NCBI GenBank assembly: GCA_016870855.1
Contig: VGAF01000085.1
Coordinates: forward strand, 1 to 5,036
Direction of reading: 5' to 3'
Length of the DNA: 5,036 nucleotides
Source: Actinomycetota bacterium
GTDB taxonomy: Bacteria > Actinomycetota > Actinomycetes > Nanopelagicales > Nanopelagicaceae
Shown here: positions 1 through 5,036 of the stretch, piece by piece
How the letters are laid out: each line of letters begins with the position of its first letter
Position numbering within the stretch: position 1 is the first letter of the stretch
Position numbers and translations under genes: made by a program
The notes under the pieces: model-generated
Told to the model about the DNA's origin: nothing
Seen by the model: only the letters and a program-made list of their open reading frames with translations
Database searches by the model: none

Positions 1-2
1 AG

Positions 3-191
3 AGAGATTTCGCTCGTTTCGAAGGTGCTCGCTATAAGCATGTTCTAGGTCTTGGTCTAGCGACATGTCTAGAAGATTACTCAAGTTTCATCCATTGGTG
101 TGATGGACACAGCGTTGCTAATAAGCAACACTTGAGCCTAGTTGATTTCAGAGGGTGTGGATTCTCGTGGCTCTGTGTCAGAGGTAGATGA
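3..191 (+). CDS. Possible 3' end of an unrecognised gene, cut by the left window edge
   Basis: The frame is open from the left edge for 62 codons and ends at a TGA (189-191). The reading starts RDFARFEGARYKHVL and ends GFSWLCVRGR; it has four Cys and two Trp and no motif I recognise. Many codons begin with G (gat, gct, ggt, gtt, gaa), which looks coding-like, and the minus strand here is full of stops. However, 62 open codons is not far above chance. The same frame continues open after the TGA, through the 80-residue ORF that starts at 222, to 464. This could therefore be the front part of one gene broken by a nonsense codon. An ATG at 188 overlaps the stop as ATGA but gives only a 10-residue frame. 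Codons such as CTA and AGA are frequent, unlike the operon on the right. It may also be non-coding. Confidence 0.3.
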   Translation, partial: RDFARFEGARYKHVLGLGLATCLEDYSSFIHWCDGHSVANKQHLSLVDFRGCGFSWLCVRGR

Positions 192-212
192 GCAAATCCT
201 CAAACTACGAAT

Positions 213-216
213 GGAG
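213..216 (+). promoter_or_regulatory. Shine-Dalgarno GGAG deciding the TTG start at 222
   Basis: GGAG lies five bases upstream of the TTG at 222-224, and no ATG or GTG start in that frame is placed as well. This is the main argument that translation begins at 222 and that the downstream ORF is a gene of its own rather than only the tail of a broken longer one. A four-base match can arise by chance. Confidence 0.45.
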
Positions 217-221
217 CTGAC

Positions 222-464
222 TTGAGAATCGAATTAGTCGTAAATGATGATTGTTTGATCCCTGATCTCCAAAAAAGTGCGGAACTAATAAGAGTTACTA
301 TCGGTATAAATCATGACTTCGATGATGTTCTTGATCTATGCGGTGGAAATCTCAGTAATGAAGAGCTCGCGCATCTACACCAACTCTGGTCTAATGATGA
401 TTTTCCTCGAACATTTAAGCGAGAGGGCGCTTCGCTGATAATTACCGCCCGCGGCGACCAATAG
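222..464 (+). CDS. Small acidic protein of unknown function (80 residues)
   Basis: I do not recognise this protein. It has 80 residues from a TTG start with GGAG five bases upstream. It is strongly acidic, with about 15 Asp/Glu against 7 Lys/Arg, and contains two Cys and one Trp. No signal peptide or membrane segment is visible. The stretch around residues 45-58 (SNEELAHLHQLW) looks like an amphipathic helix, so a small cytoplasmic globular protein is plausible. Codons such as ATA, CTA, TTA and AGA are commoner than in the operon to the right. The gene converges on the helix-turn-helix gene, and the two coding 3' ends overlap by 23 bases (442-464). The frame is open upstream back to a TGA at 189-191 and beyond it to the window edge, so this could instead be the surviving 3' half of a gene broken by that codon. 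No function is proposed. Confidence 0.5.
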   Translation: MRIELVVNDDCLIPDLQKSAELIRVTIGINHDFDDVLDLCGGNLSNEELAHLHQLWSNDDFPRTFKREGASLIITARGDQ

Positions 465-705
465 CCCCAAGAGCCACAAGCAAAGTTTCTGGAGAGACTT
501 CTAACGCTTCACATAGCGGAGCAATCACATCTACCCCGGGCGTTCGCTCTTGTCGGAAATATCGAGAGAGTGAGCCACGATCAATTCCCGTTTTTTGATG
601 TAACTCTTCCAGCCCTGAGATACCTAACTCTTCCATTCGGGTACGTAACCAGGCTGCGCTCTCATCCGCACTTACTCGCGAACCTTTCTTCAATCCGCCG
701 ACCAT
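442..705 (-). CDS. Small XRE/Cro-CI-type helix-turn-helix protein, last gene of the operon
   Basis: This is an 87-residue, probably DNA-binding protein. Residues about 14-27 form a predicted first helix. The motif ISGLEELHQKTGIDRGSLSRYF (29-50) has the typical helix-turn-helix pattern: helix 2 near 31-38, a turn at Gly40, and recognition helix near 42-49. APLCEALEVSPETLL (62-76) matches the following helices of the Cro/CI family. There is almost nothing beyond this one domain, only a short basic N-terminus and a GRRGR tail, so it has no visible ligand-binding or dimerisation module. The ATG at 705 is chosen because AGGAG (711-715) precedes it by five bases. The gap to cimA is 8 bases, so it should be co-transcribed and perhaps translationally linked with the amino acid genes. 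It may regulate this operon or the converging neighbour, but nothing visible identifies a target. Confidence 0.82.
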   Translation of the reverse strand: MVGGLKKGSRVSADESAAWLRTRMEELGISGLEELHQKTGIDRGSLSRYFRQERTPGVDVIAPLCEALEVSPETLLVALGAIGRRGR

Positions 706-710
706 ATGAA

Positions 711-715
711 CTCCT
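711..715 (-). promoter_or_regulatory. Shine-Dalgarno AGGAG of the HTH gene, overlapping the cimA stop
   Basis: On the minus strand the sequence reads TAGGAGTTCATATG. The cimA stop TAG (716-714) supplies the first bases of a strong AGGAG, five bases before the ATG of the HTH gene. Ribosomes finishing cimA would sit on this site, which favours coupled expression of the two genes. Confidence 0.75.
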
Positions 716-2303
716 ACTCGGGTAGTGCCCCTCTTCGCAGCAAACCATAAGTCAAAGCATCTTCAAGCGCCATAGCCGATGCGGCAATCACATTCTCGTG
801 AACACCGACCGTGCTCCACTCGCCATTTCCATCTGAGGTCTCAACCAACACTCGAGTAACCGCCCCGGTTCCGAGTCGCCCTTCCAAGATTCTTACCTTG
901 TAATCAGTTAGCTCAAGGCCTTTGATTTCCGGGAAAATGTTCTCAAGACCATTGCGGAGCGCATTATCAATCGCGTTGACCGGACCGTTACCGACGCCAG
1001 CTGACTCAATCTTCTTGCCTCTTGCGGTAACCACAACGCTAGCTCTTGAAGTTACGGTTTGATCCGGATTCTGATCGACAGTGGTCTCCCAACTTTCAAT
1101 TGTGAAATATTTTGGGCGCTTTCCTTCAACCTCTTCGCGTAAAAGTAACTCGAAAGAGGCATCAGCCGCTTCAAAGGTAAAACCACGAGCTTCTAGTTCT
1201 TTTACCCGCTCAACAATTCGAGATGGAATCGATTTATCATCACCAAGATTGATACCTAACTCCTGTGATTTCAATTCAATAGATGCTCGTCCCGCCATAT
1301 CTGAGACCAGCATCCGCATATCGTTTCCAACTAATTCTGGATCTTCATGCTGGTACATAGATGGGTCAACCTTTATTGCTGAGGCATGAAGCCCTGCTTT
1401 ATGTGCAAAAGCGGAGATACCTACATATGGCTGGCGAGCACTTGGGGCGACATTTGTTACTTCAGCAACTGCATGTGAGATTCGGAATGCTTCTTCTAGC
1501 TTGCCTTCCGGAAGAACTTGTTGCTTCTTCTTTAATTGTAGGTTTGCAATGATTGAAACTAGATCTGCATTACCTGTCCGCTCGCCATATCCATTTATCG
1601 TTCCTTGAACATGGGTAGCACCTGCTGCGACGGCAGCGAGCGAGTTTGCAATTGCACATCCAGTGTCGTTATGGCAATGAATTCCCAGGCGAGCTGAGCT
1701 TCGCTCGAGTACATCATGGACCACTTGGGAGAGCTCATCGGGCAACATTCCACCATTTGTATCGCAGAGCGCGATTACATCGGCGCCCGCTTCGGCAGCT
1801 ACTCGAACAACTTCAAGAGCGTAATTGGCATTTGAACGATAGCCATCAAAGAAATGCTCAGCATCTAGGAATACTCGCTGGCCACCATCACGTAGGAACT
1901 TAATTGAATCCCTAATCATCGCTAGGTTCTCATCAAGAGTGGTGCGAAGGGCTAACTCAACATGGCGGTCATGGGACTTTGCAACCAAGGTGACTGCTGG
2001 AGCGCCAGAATCGGCAAGGGCTTTGAGAAGCGCATCATCTTCGGGTTTTACATTGGGACGTCGGGTAGCTCCGAAGGCAACAAAAGTTGCGTTCTTCAAC
2101 TTCAATTCGCTCTTAGCTAACTTGAAGAGCTCGGTATCTTTTGGATTTGCTCCGGGCCAGCCGCCCTCGATGAAACCAACTCCTAAATCATCTAGATGGC
2201 GAGCGATAGTTAACTTGTCATGGACGGAGAGATTTAAGCCCTCCTGTTGGGCGCCATCTCGCAAGGTCGTGTCATAGACATGAAATGCATCAGATAAGGC
2301 CAC
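714..2303 (-). CDS. cimA: (R)-citramalate synthase
   Basis: It condenses pyruvate with acetyl-CoA to (R)-citramalate, the first step of the threonine-independent route to 2-oxobutanoate and isoleucine. It belongs to the cytoplasmic DRE-TIM metallolyase family, alongside 2-isopropylmalate synthase and homocitrate synthase. From the GTG start (529 residues) the landmarks are YDTTLRDGAQQEG at about 10-22, with the metal-ligand Asp of RDG; HCHND at 209-213, with the two metal-binding His; GERTGNAD at 240-247; and AFAHKAGLHASA at 298-309. A LeuA-type C-terminal regulatory domain occupies roughly 395-520, where feedback inhibition usually acts. The RDGAQQEG form and the overall length fit the citramalate synthase branch rather than LeuA. 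The GTG at 2303 is preferred over the TTG at 2309, because GGAAGG (2311-2316) lies seven bases before the GTG but only one before the TTG. It overlaps the ilvE stop by one base (TAGTG). Confidence 0.95.
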   Translation of the reverse strand: MALSDAFHVYDTTLRDGAQQEGLNLSVHDKLTIARHLDDLGVGFIEGGWPGANPKDTELFKLAKSELKLKNATFVAFGATRRPNVKPEDDALLKALADSGAPAVTLVAKSHDRHVELALRTTLDENLAMIRDSIKFLRDGGQRVFLDAEHFFDGYRSNANYALEVVRVAAEAGADVIALCDTNGGMLPDELSQVVHDVLERSSARLGIHCHNDTGCAIANSLAAVAAGATHVQGTINGYGERTGNADLVSIIANLQLKKKQQVLPEGKLEEAFRISHAVAEVTNVAPSARQPYVGISAFAHKAGLHASAIKVDPSMYQHEDPELVGNDMRMLVSDMAGRASIELKSQELGINLGDDKSIPSRIVERVKELEARGFTFEAADASFELLLREEVEGKRPKYFTIESWETTVDQNPDQTVTSRASVVVTARGKKIESAGVGNGPVNAIDNALRNGLENIFPEIKGLELTDYKVRILEGRLGTGAVTRVLVETSDGNGEWSTVGVHENVIAASAMALEDALTYGLLRRGALPE

Positions 2304-3388
2304 TAGCAAACCTTCCGCATCCAGCCATGTTTATCTTCAATAGTTCCATGTTGAATTCCGAGAAGATGATTACGGATTTGCATGGTTATCTCACCAGGAG
2401 TTCCATCTCCTGTTACCCAAGTTCCTGCTGCGCTCTTTGCTCTTCCAACTGGGGCGATTACCGCAGCAGTTCCACAAGCAAAGATTTCCGAGATCTCACC
2501 GCTTGCTACGCCATCGCGCCACTCATCGATGTTGATCATTCCCTCTTCCGTCTTATATCCAAGATCTCTTGCCACAGTTAGAACTGAATCGCGGGTGATT
2601 CCGGGAAGGAGCGTTCCAGTCAACTTAGGAGTGAAGACTGTTGCATCTTTTTCTCTACCTTTAACGAAGTAGAGATTCATTCCGCCCATTTCTTCAATCC
2701 AACGACGCTCTATCGCATCGAGCCAGACAACTTGATCGCAACCTTCCTTGGCTGCTTGTTGCTGCGCGAGAAGTGATGCAGCGTAATTACCACCGCACTT
2801 TGCCTCGCCGGTACCACCGAGTGCGGCGCGTACATACTCAGTTGAGATCCAAACAGTGACGGCTTTAGCAGCGTTGAAATATGCAGCAGCTGGTGTAGCG
2901 ATTACAGAGAAGAGCGCCTTATTACTTGGGCGAACACCTAAACCAACTTCGGTAGCAATCATGAATGGTCGGATGTAAAGAGATTCACCGATCTTCTTCG
3001 GCACCCAAGCTGCATCTACTTCAACTAACTTTGCAACGCAAGCAACAAAATCATTTACTGGTAGTTCGGGAAGAGCGATTCGGGCAGCGCTCTTTACGAA
3101 GCGAAGGCCATTTGCATCCGGACGAAAGAGCGCAATCGAGCCATCCGGTTGTGAATAGGCCTTCATTCCCTCAAATATTTCTTGGCCGTAGTGAAAAACC
3201 ATTGATGCTGGATCCATCGAGAGCGGTCCATAAGCGCGCACTTCGGCATCTCCCCAACCGCTTGCTTGGTTCCATTCTGCCAAGACCATGTGGTCGGTGA
3301 AATAACGACCAAAGCCTGGTTCAGCAACGTACTTCTCACGAAGATTGTTCGCGACCGGACTCATAGAGAGAGTTACATTTATCTTCAC
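2303..3388 (-). CDS. ilvE: Branched-chain amino acid aminotransferase (group II type)
   Basis: This PLP enzyme (fold type IV) transfers an amino group from glutamate to the 2-oxo acids of isoleucine, leucine and valine in the last step of their synthesis, and works in reverse in breakdown. The 361-residue length fits the longer group II form. Visible landmarks are MVFHYGQEIFEGMKAY (63-78), the substrate-side segment SLYIRPFMIATE (136-147), the PLP lysine Lys197 in GEAKCGGNYA (194-203), the EEMGGMNLYF segment after it, and FACGTAAVIAPVG near the C-terminus. The start is GTG at 3388, supported by AGGAG seven bases upstream; an internal ATG at residue 9 has no comparable site. Its GTG overlaps the leuB TGA as GTGA, and its own TAG overlaps the cimA GTG. 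It serves both routes fed by its neighbours: leucine (via LeuB) and isoleucine (via CimA and LeuB). Confidence 0.96.
   Translation of the reverse strand: MKINVTLSMSPVANNLREKYVAEPGFGRYFTDHMVLAEWNQASGWGDAEVRAYGPLSMDPASMVFHYGQEIFEGMKAYSQPDGSIALFRPDANGLRFVKSAARIALPELPVNDFVACVAKLVEVDAAWVPKKIGESLYIRPFMIATEVGLGVRPSNKALFSVIATPAAAYFNAAKAVTVWISTEYVRAALGGTGEAKCGGNYAASLLAQQQAAKEGCDQVVWLDAIERRWIEEMGGMNLYFVKGREKDATVFTPKLTGTLLPGITRDSVLTVARDLGYKTEEGMINIDEWRDGVASGEISEIFACGTAAVIAPVGRAKSAAGTWVTGDGTPGEITMQIRNHLLGIQHGTIEDKHGWMRKVC
2311..2316 (-). promoter_or_regulatory. Shine-Dalgarno GGAAGG that places the cimA start at GTG 2303
   Basis: GGAAGG, inside the last codons of ilvE, has a seven-base spacer to the GTG at 2303-2301. 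The competing in-frame TTG at 2309-2307 would have a one-base spacer, too short for normal initiation. Hence the start call for cimA. Confidence 0.65.
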
Positions 3389-4422
3389 TTAAGTGCTCCT
3401 ACTAAAGCAGCGCCAACTTCACTTGTGCTCCGTTTAGCATCGCCACGATTGGCAAGGTCACTTTCCACGGCGCGCTCAACATCAAGAGCGGCATCATCAT
3501 GGCCGAGGTGACGGAGCATCATCGCAACGGACATGACTGTTGCGGTGGGGTCGGCAATTCCTTTTCCAGCGATATCTGGGGCTGAACCATGAACTGGTTC
3601 AAACATGGATGGGAACTTACGTTCTGGATTTATATTTCCAGATGCAGCTAGCCCAATACCGCCGCATATCGCAGCAGCGATATCGGTGAGGATATCCCCG
3701 AAGAGATTATCGGTAACTACTACATCAAAGCGCTCTGGATTTGTCACAAAGAACATGGAAGCAGCATCTACATGAAGATAATCGGTAGTAACTTCAGGAA
3801 ACTCCTTAGCCACCTCATTAAAAGTGCGAGTCCAAAGACTTCCAGCTCTAACTAGGACATTGTTCTTATGCACAAGAGTTAGTTTCTTCCGTGGTCGCTT
3901 CTTAGCGCGACCAAATGCATCTCTTATTACACGCTCGGCGCCGCGGCGAGTGTTAAGGCTCTCCTCGGTTGCAATTTCAGCGGGCGTTCCCTCAGCTAAA
4001 ACTCCGCCAGCGCCAACGTATGGACCTTCGGTTCCCTCGCGCACTACTACGAAGTCGATTGGAGATTCAGTTCGCAATGGACCGCGAACGCTTGGATAGA
4101 GCCGCGCAGGACGGAGATTTATGTAATGATCAAAGGCAAATCGGAGTTTCAATAACAAACCGCGCTCCAGCACCCCGCTAGGGACTGTGGGATCACCGAC
4201 TGCGCCGAGAAGAATCACATCAAAGTTCTTCAGCTCTTCCAAGATTGGATCGGGGAGCGTCTCGCCAGTGCGATGCCATAGCTTTGCTCCGAGTTCAAAC
4301 TCTTTACGAGTGAACTCAAGCCCATGCTTTTTAGAGACGGCATCAAGAGCTCGAAGTCCTTCAGCTACGACCTCAGGTCCGATTCCATCTCCGGCAATGA
4401 CGGCAAGTTTGTATCTGCTCAT
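3385..4422 (-). CDS. leuB: 3-isopropylmalate dehydrogenase
   Basis: This NAD-dependent oxidative decarboxylase converts (2R,3S)-3-isopropylmalate to 2-oxoisocaproate in leucine synthesis. In organisms using citramalate it is also the enzyme that turns 3-methylmalate into 2-oxobutanoate, which explains its place beside cimA. The 345 residues match the short actinobacterial form. All expected active-site residues are visible: Arg94, Arg104 and Arg128 for the substrate, Tyr135 in EGPYVG and Lys186 in HKNNVL for catalysis, and the metal-binding Asp219, Asp243 and Asp247 (VTDNLFGDILTD). GDGIGPEV (11-18) and the NAD-site loop HGSAPDIAGKGIADPTA (278-294) are intact. The ATG at 4422 overlaps the serA stop as ATGA. 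The only Shine-Dalgarno-like bases (AAAGG) end one base before the ATG, so initiation probably depends on ribosomes terminating on serA. Related tartrate or isocitrate dehydrogenases are less likely given the length and neighbours. Confidence 0.96.
   Translation of the reverse strand: MSRYKLAVIAGDGIGPEVVAEGLRALDAVSKKHGLEFTRKEFELGAKLWHRTGETLPDPILEELKNFDVILLGAVGDPTVPSGVLERGLLLKLRFAFDHYINLRPARLYPSVRGPLRTESPIDFVVVREGTEGPYVGAGGVLAEGTPAEIATEESLNTRRGAERVIRDAFGRAKKRPRKKLTLVHKNNVLVRAGSLWTRTFNEVAKEFPEVTTDYLHVDAASMFFVTNPERFDVVVTDNLFGDILTDIAAAICGGIGLAASGNINPERKFPSMFEPVHGSAPDIAGKGIADPTATVMSVAMMLRHLGHDDAALDVERAVESDLANRGDAKRSTSEVGAALVGALK
3396..3400 (-). promoter_or_regulatory. Shine-Dalgarno AGGAG deciding the ilvE GTG start
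   Basis: AGGAG within the last codons of leuB sits seven bases ahead of the GTG at 3388-3386, close to the ideal distance. It supports the non-ATG start over the ATG eight codons further in, and it means ilvE can be initiated directly as well as by coupling to leuB termination. Confidence 0.7.
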
Positions 4423-5036
4423 ACCTTTAACGAGACCGTTCTGGCTAAGTTAGCGCCGGTTGCTTTTGCAACGCCAGCAACAATTTCATCTGGGATAGCA
4501 GAGTCCACGGTGATAGCCATAAGGGCTTCTCCACCCGCAGAACTTCTAGCTACTTGCATGCTCGCAATATTTATCCCGGCTTTTCCTAGAGTTTCACCTA
4601 CTAAGCCAACAACGCCCGGACGATCGGTGTAACGGAGGAATAGCAAGTGATCGGTCGGCGGAAGATCTAGATCAAACTTATCAATTGCGATTATCTTCTC
4701 GATCTTTTTGATTCCAACTAAGGTGCCATCAACAGTTACATGAGTGCCATCGCTAAAGGCAGCCTTCAGCGAGATCATGCTCCGGTATTCCGGACTTACT
4801 GGATCTGTAGTCACAGTGGAAGAAAAGCCACGTTCTTGGGCAAGGCCGGGTGCATTTACATAAGTAACATCTTCTGCACCGGTAGCAACTAACGCACCCT
4901 TAAGCGCGGATGTTGCAAGAACTGAGCAATCATGTTCGCTAACTTCACCCTTTACAATCACTTCAACTGAAACTGGAAGCTCGTCTGCAAGAGCAGTAGC
5001 GACTTGAGATAACTTCTCAACCAATGGAAGGGATGG
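4419..5036 (-). CDS. serA: D-3-phosphoglycerate dehydrogenase, C-terminal regulatory part only
   Basis: SerA oxidises 3-phosphoglycerate to 3-phosphohydroxypyruvate with NAD, committing carbon to serine. Only the last 205 residues are here; the catalytic and NAD-binding domains lie past the right edge, so the gene is cut by the window rather than broken. The fragment covers the intervening (ASB-type) domain, recognisable from ADELPVSVEV, VNAPGLAQERG and TVDGTLVGIKKIEKI, then a C-terminal ACT domain from about residue 129 (HLLFLRYTDRPGVVGLVGETL). This two-domain tail is the long form known from Mycobacterium tuberculosis. The Tyr and Asp of RYTDRPG and the Asn of AGINI occupy the places of Tyr461, Asp463 and Asn481, which bind inhibitory serine there, so feedback control by serine is expected. 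The gene ends in TGA overlapping the leuB ATG by four bases and is the first operon member in view. Confidence 0.95.
   Translation of the reverse strand, partial: PSLPLVEKLSQVATALADELPVSVEVIVKGEVSEHDCSVLATSALKGALVATGAEDVTYVNAPGLAQERGFSSTVTTDPVSPEYRSMISLKAAFSDGTHVTVDGTLVGIKKIEKIIAIDKFDLDLPPTDHLLFLRYTDRPGVVGLVGETLGKAGINIASMQVARSSAGGEALMAITVDSAIPDEIVAGVAKATGANLARTVSLKV

Noticed and set aside
62..69. Perfect palindrome GACATGTC as a possible operator
   Set aside because: Eight bases, cannot be extended, and no second copy was seen in the window.
188..220. A 10-codon frame (MSKSSNYEWS) starting at an ATG that overlaps the TGA at 189-191 as ATGA
   Set aside because: It lacks a clear Shine-Dalgarno at the right distance, has no attenuator-like codon run, and is too short to support as a gene or leader peptide.
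199..226. Inverted repeat CTCAA/TTGAG around the TTG start, considered as a SECIS-like or start-blocking hairpin
   Set aside because: The stem is only five pairs with an 18-base loop and cannot be extended, which is expected by chance in a stretch this long.
271..276. Six-A run that would be a T-run for a minus-strand terminator after the HTH gene
   Set aside because: No GC-rich stem precedes it on the minus strand.
445..454. GC-rich inverted repeat CCGC-CC-GCGG between the converging genes, considered as a bidirectional terminator
   Set aside because: The loop is two bases and no T-run follows on either strand, and the stretch lies within both coding ends.
483..500. Near-perfect hairpin AAGTTTCT/AGAGACTT downstream of the plus-strand ORF
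   Set aside because: It lies inside the HTH coding region, has one mismatch and a two-base loop, and has no following T-run, so it is not a credible terminator.
3362..3364. ATG at residue 9 of IlvE as an alternative start
   Set aside because: The GTG at 3388 has a strong AGGAG at seven bases, and the internal ATG has no equivalent site.
1081..4632. Many plus-strand open frames of 60-112 codons opposite cimA, ilvE, leuB and serA
   Set aside because: They are antisense shadows of well-identified enzyme genes, with no recognisable motifs and Ser/Arg/Pro-rich compositions typical of reversed coding sequence.

Overview
The window looks like the chromosome of an actinobacterium with moderate GC and a compact genome. 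Six hand-counted 60-base lines inside the main operon give 185/360 G+C (51%). The serA-leuB-ilvE-cimA order, the SerA with an intervening domain plus a C-terminal ACT domain, and the group II IlvE are familiar from Actinomycetota. The tight overlaps and mid-range GC would suit streamlined freshwater lineages such as Nanopelagicales (acI). That placement is an inference, not something the sequence proves.

Bases 442-5036 are all on the minus strand and read right to left as one unbroken operon: serA (3' part only, running off the right edge), leuB, ilvE, cimA, then a small helix-turn-helix gene. The junctions are ATGA (serA/leuB, 4-base overlap), GTGA (leuB/ilvE, 4-base overlap), TAGTG (ilvE/cimA, 1-base overlap with the preferred start) and an 8-base gap (cimA/HTH) in which the cimA stop codon lies inside the ribosome binding site of the next gene. 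CimA makes citramalate from pyruvate and acetyl-CoA. LeuB acts later in that route (3-methylmalate to 2-oxobutanoate) as well as in leucine synthesis. IlvE makes the final amino acids, and SerA opens serine synthesis. The operon is thus a branched-chain amino acid and serine module with a threonine-independent route to isoleucine. The operon promoter lies beyond the right edge.

Bases 1-464 differ from the rest. They are more AT-rich (177/420 G+C, 42%, in the first 420 bases) and are read on the plus strand. One frame stays open from the left edge to a TAG at 462-464, broken only by a TGA at 189-191. The second half has its own Shine-Dalgarno and TTG start and gives an acidic 80-residue protein I do not recognise. 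It converges on the HTH gene with a 23-base tail overlap. This left end is the only part that is not routine: it may be two small genes, or one gene broken by a nonsense mutation.

I found no tRNA, rRNA, CRISPR array, insertion sequence or convincing intrinsic terminator.
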